From Fragum whitleyi (taxonomy: Eukaryota > Mollusca > Bivalvia > Cardiida > Cardiidae), in assembly GCA_948146395.1 (NCBI GenBank), contig OX411543.1, positions 26,800,026 to 26,864,025 of the forward strand: DNA of 64,000 nucleotides. Reading direction: 5' to 3'. Of the stretch, positions 54,291-64,000 are shown in pieces (position 1 is the first letter of the stretch; the number at the start of each line of letters is the position of its first letter). The notes beneath the pieces were generated by a model. It saw nothing but the letters and a program-made list of their open reading frames with translations, had not been told where the DNA came from and ran no database searches. A program made the position numbers and the translations under genes.

Positions 54291-55299
54291 TTTGAATATC
54301 AGTCATATTTTTGTTTAATTTTAAAATAAAATCGCTGAATAGGCTAAAACAGCACATTATTGTACACCATTTTAAAGCGTTTGAATAGATCTATCCTATA
54401 GACACTAAATTCTGATACCCATGGCTGTGAATGAAAAAAAAATCGAGTTTATTATATAAAAAAATCGCCAAAAAGCGCATGTAACGCGTAACATGCTTCT
54501 CTTTCAATACATGTTCAAAATGACATAAAATAGCGGATACACTCTTATCATAATAAAACTTTACGCACAAATACATAGAAAACTGGTCCTAATGCAGTGT
54601 CTATTTGAAAGTCTCAGATAAAATTTTGAGAAAATCTCTTCAAGTAAATAAAATAGCGGAAAGTGTAAAGCTGCTAAAATTGAAGCAAAAATAACGACTG
54701 AAAAATTTCAACGTAAAGATAATCATACAAAATAAAGTAAACTGTCAAATCTAAACACATTTTAAAAAATTGGTCAGATTTTCATTTCTTCAGTCTGAAT
54801 TTGTTTTATTTTTGTGTCTTGATTAAATACAATATTATCGCGTTAATAAGTCTGAAATAATGTCACGCTTTCTCATTTTAATGACGTTTTACGTTGCGTG
54901 TTTCACGTTTTATCGATTTTTTCGAAAATACTGGCCAAAAAATTAAATACAAACCGGAATAAATTGAATAAAAAATTCTCCTCGGTTTTGATGAGTTAAT
55001 AGTATAGCAAGACCAACAATACCAAGTATTTTACCTATTTTCAAATACCTTTTTAGTTTGTCAAAAATTAAAAGCTTTTGTTTATATAAAATTTGTTTTG
55101 TTTCGTTACTACATAGATTCTTCACCCAGAAAATCTTTGATACGCCATTAAACATGATAGTTATTCACATTTTTAATCACCTCTTTTGATATAATTCAAA
55201 ATATGGCATATAGTTGTTTCAAATGAAACGCGTTTGTTTTTTCTCTAATTTTACGCTGCAAAAATAACGTCTAATTACGTTACGCTATATAGCCTCAGT
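54291..55299. other. 1 kb AT-rich DNA splitting the Tc1 pseudogene
   Basis: No recognised gene or terminal repeats. The sequence interrupts the transposase reading between LRRLC and RRYCDVSMRARR. A diverged version of the boundary segment (LRR..SMR.RR) is seen on both sides. Confidence 0.5.
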
Positions 55300-55620
55300 T
55301 CGCTGCGACGTCTCATTGACCTACGGACATGACAAAGTCGTCTTAGAACGATGTCCCTGCTTACACCGTAATTTAGCTGTAGCAGAAGCCGTCTGGAACT
55401 GGTATCTAGCGTGCGTCAATTCAAAATGACGGTCTTATCTGGTTTCAGTAACCCAGGCCTGCCATTTCGAGGCCGATCTGCAACTGTGCCTGTTTGCCGG
55501 AACCTTGCATACAGTTTATTGATAGTGATTCTGTTGCAATTAAAGGCACGGACAATATCGGCAGCAGTGGTACCTGATGTTCAGATATCCGCGTCATAGC
55601 AAGTTTTGATTGCTCTTAAT
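55300..55620 (-). pseudogene. Tc1-type transposase remnant, N-terminal domain
   Basis: Minus-strand translation with few breaks: LRAIKTCYDADI, TSGTTAADIVRAFNCNRITI, NKLYARFRQTGTVADRPRNG, RPG, then LNYGVSRDIVLRRLC. This is the paired-like helix-turn-helix domain, with the R/GRPR-type linker, of Tc1/mariner transposases. In-frame stops after the first block and near ILN show decay. Continues at 54044-54290. Confidence 0.85.
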
Positions 55621-55623
55621 TGG

Positions 55624-55880
55624 CCGCCGTCACAGCGCATTTGGTAGCGCGCCGGACTGTCAATCTAGAGGTCCCTGGTTCCATCCACGACTGTGGTACT
55701 CATCTTTTCTGTTTTTTATACGATAGGGGCTCGCCGGGATTAGGCCATTGAGCCATTTATGTCGGCATTGAACCGACATGTTAGTACATGAAGAACATTA
55801 CTCTCCTGATATGCTTATGGTCATCAATATATGAGGACTCTAAGGGGGTAGTGTGTTATTGGAGACCACTCTCACCACTG
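55624..55880 (+). mobile_element. tRNA-derived SINE, different body
   Basis: tRNA-like head GCCGCCGTCACAGCGCATTT, GGTAGCGCGCCGGACTGTCA (A box GGTAGCGCGCCGG) and B box TGGTTCCATCC near 55678. The body TATACGATAGGGGCTCGCCG has no match to copies 1-4. The A and B boxes make it tRNA-derived; a true tRNA gene is ruled out by mispaired stems and the attached body. Confidence 0.6.
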
Positions 55881-55924
55881 TTCAGCATAGCTTCCTTTGT
55901 TTAAATACAATGTCTGACACCTGG

Positions 55925-56050
55925 GTCAAGGAAGATCTTCTTTGGCTCAGTGGTTAGCGCATTGGACTTGCAATCCATTTACTTCAATATTACTTATCCG
56001 CGTGGGTTCGACACCGGCTCACGTCGGTTATTTTCAGCTATGCTTAAGTT
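55925..56050 (+). mobile_element. tRNA-like SINE head with extra segment
   Basis: TTTGGCTCAGTGGTTAGCGC (A box), TTGGACTTGCAATCCA anticodon-like arm with TGC, then about 20 extra bases (TTTACTTCAATATTACTTAT) before CGCGTGGGTTCGACACC (B box). The extra bases replace the variable region, so it is not a functional tRNA gene. Confidence 0.55.
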
Positions 56051-57059
56051 GCAGACAGTTTGTTATAAGAGTACTTACAAGAGTGGTTGTGCAGAGACAA
56101 ATCTAGGCGCGTTAGTAAGAATGTCAAATGCGATTAATTATTATTAACTCGTCTTTAAACATTCTGCATTTAGCCAATAATGGCCTGATACCGATCTACT
56201 GACTTTTTGAAAAGCTTATGTCTTGATAAGAATAGAAAAAAAAAATACCTTTAAATCAGATCCATTAATAGAGGAGAGGTTGTGTTGACAAGGAAACGTA
56301 ACCATTAATAAATGAAGAGGCCCCATTTTCTATTATGCAGTAAAATCCCCAGACCACACCAATATGTACATGGTCTCATGATTCAGAACACTAAGTGAAC
56401 TTTTCATTAACTTCCATGTATACAGGAAGGAGCAGTGTTAACAATGAATATACGTAAATATATGTAAAGGCTCCATTTATCCTAGCACGGCATATAACTA
56501 ATCAGCCACAAATGCACATGGTCGCTGAAAATGAAACATTCTGCGAACGTTTCTCGTGAATGAATCCATTTATAAAAGAGGTTTTCTTTGCCTGGTTAAG
56601 CAGGCCATAGGAAACAATCCAGAGTCCTGGAAATTGGAGAAAGATTATCGAGTCAAAAACCAAACAACGTGTGTACTACGTAAGTCTTGTGCTCACGCGC
56701 ACGCAAAAAATAGGTCTAGAATACGTCATCGATTTTTGTGCGACATGAAGTGCTTTGTGTGTTCAATGCAGTGCTTGCATATCACTTCGCTGTTGTATCG
56801 GTCGTAGTAATCTATGCCTTGGAAATTAGTTGTTTTTGGCAGACTCAGCCCTTTTTAGTGAGCATTCCGTTCGACATTTTTCATTTGAAGTGATTTCGGA
56901 ATGTAGCATTACATCCCTATAGGTTAATGAACCCTTGGTTTCCCTCGACTTAAGAAGCCTTGCTAAAAAGATTGAAAATTTGGAGTGCATGCCTTCAAAT
57001 TTCACATTTCCTCTATATAAACAAGAATTCTGAAATTTAACTTTAAATAATAGGCATCT
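56051..57059. other. No gene recognised
   Basis: The 83-codon plus-strand frame at 56556-56807 has no known domain. Confidence 0.45.
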
Positions 57060-58010
57060 TTTCTCGTGTTGCTCTTTCTATCAGAAATATTTTAAAAGGC
57101 AGCAATCACTGTGATTATACAATCATTCTGTGGAAGTTTGAAGGCAATCAGATAAAAACTGCAGGCTCTAGACTGCTATAGAGGATTTTCTTATTAAATT
57201 GTTCAAGACCAAATGATGCTTCACAGATTGGACTCTCTTTCGAAAGGAACCATCCTTGTTATGGTACAATCATTCTGATCAAGTTTGAAGCAATCGGGTG
57301 AAAACTGCGGACTTTAACGTTTACTTTAAGCATAAACAAGAATTGTATAATTAAATTTTCAATTGGCCCCTTTTCCTCCGACGCTTGAGAGATCGGGCCC
57401 ATTTTGGAAAGGAACCATCATTGTATTGGTACAATCGTTCTGAGTATGTTTGAAGTCAATTGGTTGAAAACTGTGGACTGGAGTGTTAACGAAGAATTTC
57501 TAGTTTAATTTTCATTGTGCCCATTTTTCCGTGACGCTTGACGGACCTGGCCTATCTTCGCAATTAACCAGTCTTGCTCTAGTACATTCTTTCTGAGCAA
57601 GTTTGAAGACAATCGGATGAAAACTGTGGACATTAGAACGTTTACGAGGATTTTTTTTAACTAAATTTTCATTAGGTCCCTTTTCCCGTGAGACTTGACG
57701 GATCGGGCCCATTTTCGAAAGGAACGGTCCTTGTTATGGCATAATCATTCTGAGCATCTTTGAAGAAAATCGAACTTTAGTGCGTTAAATAAATTTTCAT
57801 AAGGCTCCTTTTTCCCCCACGATGTTAGACAGATCTGACCCATTTTCGAAAAGAACAATCCTTGTGATTATCCAATCATTCTGACCAAGACAATCAGACA
57901 ATGGTCTCTAGAGCGTTAACAAGCTAAAGTTAACAGATGGACAGCCTGATGGACGGAAAACCAGTATCGCAATAGCTCTTCTGTTCTGACATTTGGTCAG
58001 TGGAGATAAG
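57060..58010 (+). mobile_element. Tandem-core element, units of about 158 bp
   Basis: About five degenerate units, each with TTTCGAAAGGAACCATCCTT, GGTACAATCATTCTGA, AAGTTTGAAGACAATCGGATGAAAACTGTGGAC and AAATTTTCATTAGGCCCCTT. Unit starts fall at about 57237, 57400, 57553, 57713 and 57846. Tail GGACAGCCTGATGGACGG, then CAATAGCTCTTCTGTTCTGA with a CTGACATTTGGTCAG stem. Non-coding. Confidence 0.65.
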
Positions 58011-58332
58011 ACCGGAAATCAATTTGGCAAGGTCATAATTTCAATTCCAGAAGACTATTCTTTAACGTCTTATGAGGCTCGACCTATTCAAGTATCTTGG
58101 TGAATATGAAAAAAAATCTTTCATACACATCAGGATTCGACCCAGTTTTCGACCCTCGTTGAACCACGTTCGAACTGGTCCGAGATAACATCATTACACT
58201 CATAATGATCACATTCAGTTTATCGGACAGAAATTTTTAATACAAGGTAAATGTTGACGACACCTGTCGCACGACGGACAACACCCTAACCACAATAGCT
58301 CACCGTGAGCACTTCGTGCTCAGTTGAGCTAA
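58011..58332 (+). mobile_element. Short element with GAGCAC hairpin + GAGCTAA tail
   Basis: Ends GACGACGGACAACACCCTAA..., CAATAGCTCACCGTGAGCAC TTCGTGCTCAGTTGAGCTAA. The same tail type closes the element at 63725. Confidence 0.55.
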
Positions 58333-58875
58333 ATGGACAGTAATAAGATTTCCGACGCTAAGGGCTTGTATGTCTGTAAATCACGTCGACAATTGGCTCG
58401 TCTAAGCTGACAATTTACATCAAAATTTCAGAACAGAACTGACGAGCCCGTCTAACTCAATCGGTAATGTTAAAGTCACATAAAAATCGGCGATAGCGAC
58501 ACGACGGCGCAATTTTTCATCGGCCGATGAGTGAAAAATAGATATATAATAGAAATATAACAGTTGCACGTAAAAACTTTACCAAGAATTTCTTAGCCGC
58601 TAATGGTCAAAACTTGGAACATAGTTCAATATCAGAGTAATGAATCTTTGTCTAGAGGTTGATATTATGGTCAGAGAAGCATGTGTAAAGTTTCAAATCA
58701 ATAGCTTGAGTAGAAATAGAGATTTGGCACAGTTGCACCTTAAGCCTTGTGCAAAGCCTTACGCCAACACCGACACCCGGGTGACAGGGATAGCCCCCCC
58801 CCCCCCCCACTCCACCCCCTATTCAACGAATAGTCGAGCTGTATCGTTCCACTGGCTGTTACATTACTAGATTTG
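58333..58875 (+). mobile_element. Short element with ATTCAACGAATAG hairpin tail
   Basis: Body AAGTTTCAAATCAATAGCTTGAG, ACGCCAACACCGACACCCGG, a 16-17 C run (about 58793-58809) and tail CTATTCAACGAATAGTCGAGCT. Shares body pattern and CGAGCT end with 17678-17978. A second hairpin, ATTTTTCATCGGCCGATGAGTGAAAAAT, lies near 58514. Confidence 0.5.
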
Positions 58876-60470
58876 AACAAGAGTGCCATCGGCACAAAAT
58901 ACGCCGCCACTTTGCTGCTGTTTCACGAAAATAATTGTAGACACTACTTATTTTGACAGAACCAAATTCAAAATGACCAAGTTTCATTTAAATCAAGACA
59001 AAAAGTAAGGAGGATTCGCCTTCACAAGGCTGCAATTTCAATAAGCCCCAGACACTAAGTTTTGAGGGGGCACAATTCAGGGAAATAAATGAGCCATAAA
59101 ATCCTTGATCCATGACTACATCTACAAATTATGGTGCTGACCATGTTTCATTTAAATAATTAGACAAAAAGTAAGGAGGAGTTGCATTCAAAAGGCTGCA
59201 ATTTCAATAAGCCCTAGATACTAAGTTTTAAGGGGGTATAATTTAGGGTAAAATTAATGAACCATAATATCCTTACTTTTGCTCATTTACCTATTTCGGT
59301 TATAACATCCACTAAGTTTCATTTAGGTCCAGCCAGAAACTTAGGAAGAGTTGCATTCACAAGGCTGCAATTTCAATAAGCCCCAGAGAATAAATTTTAA
59401 GGGGGCATAACTGAGGCAATAAGCCCCAGAGACTAAGTTATTAAGGGGCATAACTCGGGCATAATTCAACTTACCATAAAACCCTTCCTTCATGCACATC
59501 TACCAATTGAGGTGATAACATTGACCAAGTTTCAAGAAGATCCAGCCCGAAACTTAGGAGGAGATGCGTTGACAAGAAAAGTGGACCCAGAGACTAAGTT
59601 TTTAAGGGGCATAACTCAGTCAAAAATCAACGAACCATAAAATCATTCCTTCATGCACATCTACCAGTTGAGGTGATAACATTGACCAAGTTTCAAGAAG
59701 ATCCAGCCAGAAACTTAGGAGGAGTTGCATTGACAAGAAAAGTGGACCCAGATACTAAGTTATCAAGGGTCATAACTCAGGCAAAAAATCAGCGATCCGT
59801 AAAATCCTTCCTTCATGCACATCTACCAGTTGAGGTGATAACATTGACCAAGTTTCAAGAAGATCCAGCCAGAAACTTAGGAGGAGTTGCGTTGACAAGA
59901 AAAGTGGACCCAGAGACTAAGTTATCAAGGGGCATAACTCAGGCAAAAAATCAGCGAACCGTAAAATCCTTCCTTCATGCACATCTACCAATTGAGGTGA
60001 TAACATTGACCAAGTTTCAAGAAGATCCAGCCAGAAACATAGGAGAACTTGCGGTGACAAGAAAAGTGGACCCAGAGACTAAGTTATCAAGGGGCATAAC
60101 TCAGGCAAAAAATCAGCGAACCGTAAAATCCTTCCTTCATGCACATCTACCAATTGAGATGATCACATTGACCAAGTTTCAAGAAGATCCAGCCAGAAAC
60201 TTAGGAGGAGTTGCGTTGACAAGAAAAGTGGACCCAGAGACTAAGTTTTTAAGGGGCATAACTCAGGCAAAAATCAGCGAACCGTAAAATCCTTCCTTCA
60301 TGCACATCTACCAATTGAGATGATCACATTGACCAAGTTTCAAGAAGATCCAGCCAGAAACTTAGGAGGAGTTGCGTTGACAAGAAAAGTGGACGGACGT
60401 ACGGACGGACGGACAGACAGACGGAGAAGATGACGCCAATATTACGTCCGCCTCCGGCGACGTATAAAAA
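58876..60470 (+). mobile_element. Tandem-core element, units of 162 bp
   Basis: Head hairpin GTGCCATCGGCAC followed by AAAATACGCCGCC. The core has about three older units (GGCTGCAATTTCAATAAGCC at 59031, 59195, 59364) and six younger, nearly identical ones: GACAAGAAAAGTGGACC starts at 59571, 59732, 59894, 60056, 60218 and 60379 (161-162 bp apart). Tail GGACGTACGGACGGACGGAC and CCGCCTCCGGCGACGTATAA. Because 162 is divisible by three, the younger units leave a 204-codon open frame (59673-60287) repeating a 54-residue block; it has no independent sign of being a gene. Confidence 0.75.
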
Positions 60471-60513
60471 GAGATATTACATATATAAAACGTTTTCGGA
60501 ACATGGTCACAAA

Positions 60514-61085
60514 AGCGTAGTTTACATTTGCCACGGTGGCGGTACGATATCGCAGCCTGCGATTACTTGTATATTTTTGACATCGTACAATTTTATTTTC
60601 TAAGGCGTCTGTGTTCACAAAATCATGCGGTGACCGCATAAAGCCGTCACAAGAATCATTGAGGTGCCCGTGCAGCGATCGCAAGGTAATCTTGCGATCC
60701 CTGCACGGAGACCGTGCGATTTGTCAACTATAAACACCGTAAACCGTGCAGCCGCCGCACGATCATTGCACGGAGCCCGCACGAGGACCGTAGGATGTTT
60801 CGTTTAAGACATATAGGCTGAACATTGCACGGTGGCCGTGCGATGTCCCTGAGGCGATCTTGCAGTGCGTCTACGACGTGTCTACGGTTTCCTTGCGGTC
60901 TTGCTATTTTTTAAATTTGTATAACTATTTTTATACCAAATCGCAAGGGTCTACGGCGCCTGTAAAACCGTGCGATCATCGCACGGGCATCGTATGCCTC
61001 CACACGGGCACCGCATGATTTTGTGGTTTCGGCGAGTTACGGGCGCCGTACGGGCTCCGTATGCCAAATGTTAACTAGGCTTTAC
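60514..61085. mobile_element. CpG-rich CCGTGCGATC phrase element, copy 2
   Basis: Same ends and order as 50609-51182: GTTTACATTTGCCACGGTGG, ATATCGCAG.CTGCGATT, GACATCGTAC, ATTTTATTTTCTA, GGCGTCTGTGTTCACAAAATC, and the late CTTGCTATTTTTT...AAATCGCAAG stem. Right end CAAATGTTAACTAGGCTTTA. Overall length almost equal (572 versus 574 bp), roughly 75-80% identity by eye. Confidence 0.78.
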
Positions 61086-61626
61086 AGAGCATTCATGCCA
61101 AGTTTTATTGAAAATGGGCCTATGGTTTGGGAGGAGATTTAAAAGTGAAAATAAGCCCCGCCCTGCCACACCCATATTTGAGTCATCTAAAATTTCTTGA
61201 ACGACTAAGGTACATGGTCCTATGAGAAAAAATTCATTCCAAGTTTTGTTGAAATCGGCACAGTAGTTTTGGAGTAGAAGATTTTTTTAAAGATTTTTTT
61301 TTAAAGATTTAAAATAAAAATACGCCCGAACCTGCTACGCCCATATTTGGGGGGTCAATCAAAATTTCTTTTAAACAACTTTGCAAGAGGGTCGCCCAAG
61401 GAACATTTCTTCCAAGTTTCAATGAAATCAGGCTCTCAAAAAATGGCACATCAACTCTTATGGTGGGTGGAGAATATTTGTACTAAGTTATTCAAATTTC
61501 ATCTGTTGTGAGTAATTGTTCAGACAAAATCGCTCAGACTGACAAACAAGTGGAAGGACGACTAACCGACGTACCTAAGCACACACACCAAACCCTTGTG
61601 ACAACTATGTCACCACTTGCAGACTT
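61086..61626 (+). mobile_element. Truncated tandem-core element body
   Basis: Two or so degenerate units of ATTCATTCCAAGTTTTGTTG, AAATCGGCACAGTAGTTTTGGAG, AAGATTTAAAATAAAAATACGCCC and TGCTACGCCCATATTTGG. Followed by a decayed GGAAGGACGACTAACCGACG tail. Confidence 0.5.
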
Positions 61627-61733
61627 GACAACAAGAGGACGAAGATGGTCCTCGATCGCTCACCTGAGTCTTTTTGACCCCTGGGACATAACATTAATTA
61701 AATAGGCAGATGTCAACAAGGAGATAATATCTA
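61627..61733 (+). mobile_element. Isolated element head
   Basis: AAGAGGACGAAGATGGTCCTCGATCGCTCACCTGAGTC, the same head design (hairpin then TCGCTC) as at 61734 and 16190, without its core. Confidence 0.5.
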
Positions 61734-63725
61734 CACAAGAGGCCCAAGAGGGCCTGTATCGCTCCACTGGCTTTAAAATCTCTAGACTTTCATTAAACAA
61801 AGCTTACTTTGACCGTAAAAAACACTTCGAAATCTCTAAAGAACTATCTTAAAATGATTTACTGGGTCTTGCCAACATTGCACCAAAATACTCAATCATC
61901 GTTAACCAGTAACCTGCATACCCTTTACCCATCTTATTACAAACATTAAGGTGATTGCAATTAGTAGACCATTCATTAGTAGAACAATATAAGTTAAGAG
62001 TCATTCATGTATACCAAGATTCATTGAAATTATTCCATTTGATTGGGGGAAGAATTTTCGAGATTTTAATTTAAATTATCCCCATCCTGTCATATGCACA
62101 TTATTGGGCCCATCAAAATTTCTATACCAATTTAAGTCAAAGAGCACCTCAAGAATGTTTATGCCTAGTTTACTTAAAATTGACCCTAAAAGAGCGTAGA
62201 AGAATTTTAGATATTTAAATGTGAAAAAAGCCTCCAACTGCCACGCCCATATTTAAAGTGCAATCAAAATTTCTTGTTCAATTATTGTCAAGGGTCATCC
62301 GGGGAACACTCATGCCAAGTTTCATTGAAATCAGCCCAATGTTTTGGGAGGAGGTTTTAAAGCTTTTCAAGTGAAAATAAGACATGCTGTCTTTTTGCTC
62401 TTTGATTCTATGTAAAAGGGGATGCACCTGGGCAAAGCCAAAATTTGACTCCAGGGTTTTTGATATGCACAAACTTGGTAGAGATCAACTAGATGATGCA
62501 ACATCTAAAATCAGAAAGTTGTCTGCCTTTTGGTTTCAGAGAAGAAGATTTTTGAAGATTTTCCTCTTTTCACCCCTCATGCTCAGATGAGCTTAAAGGG
62601 ATGCGCCCGGGTGGAGCCCAAATATGACCCCAGGATCTTAGTTTATACTAATTTATTTCAGTTCGATTGCACAAGCTTAAGCTTATAGAATCGCTCTCGA
62701 ACACTGAATCCTGATGGTTTTACAACCCTGAGAGAGAGGCAGTGCTACCCAGTTTAACACCTGGGTGATCTTGGGCTGGCTATTAAATATTTTGCCCATA
62801 AACACACCTCAGGGACAGTGAGGCTCAAACCATGGACCTCCAGATCAAAGGTCGAGTGCATTTACCACTAGGCCCCAGTGCTCTTGATATGAACAAACTT
62901 GGTATGGGCCCACTAGATGATGCTACATACCAAATATGAAAGCTGTGTGCACTCTGGTTTCAGAAAAGAAGTATTTTTAAAGATATTTGCTCTTTGATTA
63001 TGTGTAAAAAGGGTTGCGCCCGGGTGGAGCACATATATGATCACAGGGTCTTGATAATAACAAACTTGGTAGAGGTCCACTAGATGGTGCTACATACTAA
63101 ATATGAAAGCTGTCTGCCATCTTGTTTCAGAGAAGATTTTTGAAGATTTTCCTTTTTACCCCTTCGTGCTCAGAAGAGCTAAAAGGGATACACCCGGGCA
63201 AAGCCAAAATATGACCCCAGGGTCTAGATATGATCAAACTTGGTAGGGTCCCTCAGATGATGCTACATACCAATTAAGAAAGCTGTCTGCCGTCTGGTTT
63301 TAGAAAAGAAGTTTTTTAAAGATTTTCGCCCTTTGATTCTATGTAAAAAGGGTTGCGCCTGGGTGGAGCCAAAATACGACCGCAGGGTGATGATATGAAC
63401 AAACTTGGTAGAGGTCCACTAGATGATGCTAGTTACCAAATATGAAATCTGTCTGCCATCTGGTTTCAGAGAAGAAGATTTTAGAAGATTTTCTTTTTTT
63501 ACCCTTTTGTTAAGGGTTAAGGGATATTAAGGGTGGATTTCATTTATTTCGAAGAACTTTGGTAGAACTTGACCCAAGGAACATCCCTGCCCAGTTTCAT
63601 CAAGATTGGCCTACCGGTTTAGGAGGAGAAAATATTTAAAGAAATTGTGGATGACAGATGACAGATGATGGACATCGGACGATCACAATAGCTCACCTTG
63701 AGCACTCTGTGCTCAGGTGAGCTAA
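61734..63725 (+). mobile_element. Tandem-core element, about 2 kb, complete-looking
   Basis: Head ACAAGAGGCCCAAGAGGGCCTGTATCGCTCC. The core contains at least five units of 165-180 bp marked by GGGATGCGCCCGGGTGGAGCC (62418, 62598, 63011, 63185, 63350) with AACTTGGTAGAGGTCCACTAGATGATGCTAC and GGTTTCAGAGAAGAAGATTTT. Tail GACATCGGACGATCACAATA, GCTCACCTTGAGCACTCTGTGCTCAGGTGAGC then TAA. A SINE splits one unit (62645-62885). A hairpin tail with CTAA end is compatible with Helentron/HINE-type elements. Confidence 0.68.
62645..62885 (-). mobile_element. tRNA-derived SINE inserted in a tandem unit
   Basis: The minus strand begins AGCACTGGGGCCTAGTGGTA AATGCACTCGACC (A box) and has B box TGGTTTGAGCC near 62826. 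Body TGGGCAAAATATTTAATAGCC. It adds about 239 bp to one 174 bp repeat unit (62598 to 63011), which marks the insertion. Not the same body as copies 1-4. Confidence 0.68.
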
Positions 63726-64000
63726 AAATAGACAACAGTCCACAAACATTCCAGAATGTTAGGAAAACAATGAATCTCGCTGATTTTAAGGTTCATTTAG
63801 CAAATAATTTGGCATGAGTGTCTACAAGTTTTTTTATATATAAGATTTCACCTAGTAACCATATTTTTACTCCACTTGACCAATTTCAAAGCAAATTAGA
63901 TTTCATCAAGACTATCAATCTGACCAATTGTCAGATTGATTGAGCTAAAAATATGGCCTTTACAGTGTTTAAAATTTTTCATCAGATTAGGCCTTGTAGC
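63726..64000. other. No gene; small palindrome
   Basis: Palindrome TCAATCTGACCAATTGTCAGATTGA at about 63916-63940. The window ends here. Confidence 0.5.

Noticed and set aside
55624..55700. tRNA gene with GTC anticodon
   Set aside because: The acceptor and anticodon stems do not pair well and the sequence continues into a SINE-like body.
59673..60287. 204-codon open frame with 54-residue repeats
   Set aside because: It is the translation of a tandem non-coding core whose 162 bp period is a multiple of three. Left-hand older units of other lengths are not open, and there is no promoter, signal or known domain.

Overview
This window looks like intergenic, repeat-dominated nuclear DNA of an invertebrate animal, most likely a bivalve mollusc. 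The DNA is AT-rich with poly-A, poly-G and short-repeat runs, and every open frame is short. I recognise no intact protein-coding gene, no rRNA gene and no functional tRNA gene. The bivalve assignment is an inference from mobile elements with cores of about 160 bp tandem repeats, GGACGGACGGAC runs and tails of hairpin plus GAGCTAA, together with tRNA-headed SINEs and dense Tc1/mariner-type debris. The only recognisable protein homology is decayed Tc1/mariner transposase: about 20.08-20.59 kb (+), about 54.04-55.62 kb (-), and three internally deleted elements of about 830 bp at 29, 45.6 and 53 kb.

0-35 kb is a mosaic of short inverted-repeat elements. One 430-440 bp family with CAGTTAA-type ends occurs at least 11 times. 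Other families have GTGACC..GGGACC ends, a TCTAACTCGG hairpin, a GTACTCATTTGAATCG foldback, or a foldback followed by paired TGACGTCA sites. TTAA-flanked elements, a possible hAT-like element, SINEs and one-off palindromes are also present. A duplicated flank of about 245 bp brackets one MITE at 13.3-14.2 kb.

35-52 kb continues the mosaic and adds larger foldback elements whose inverted arms are arrays of short repeated phrases (1.9-2.5, 38.9-40.0 and 49.5-50.3 kb, plus a one-sided array at 49.1 kb and a GGTATACC array at 46.3 kb). A CpG-rich element of about 573 bp, built of CCGTGCGATC-like phrases, occurs at 50.6 and 60.5 kb. Two histone-type 3' stem-loops on the minus strand lie at 36.7 kb without a recognisable histone gene.

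53-64 kb is a graveyard of Tc1 remnants, tRNA-derived SINEs and elements with tandem cores of 158-180 bp (another is at 16.2-17.7 kb), possibly Helentron/HINE-like. The 204-codon open frame at 59.7-60.3 kb is an accident of a 162 bp (54-codon) repeat period.

The least conventional signals are the phrase-array foldback elements, the excess of palindromic TGACGTCA sites tied to foldback elements, and the orphan histone-type stem-loops. All coordinates were read by eye; element ends are accurate to roughly 5-20 bp.
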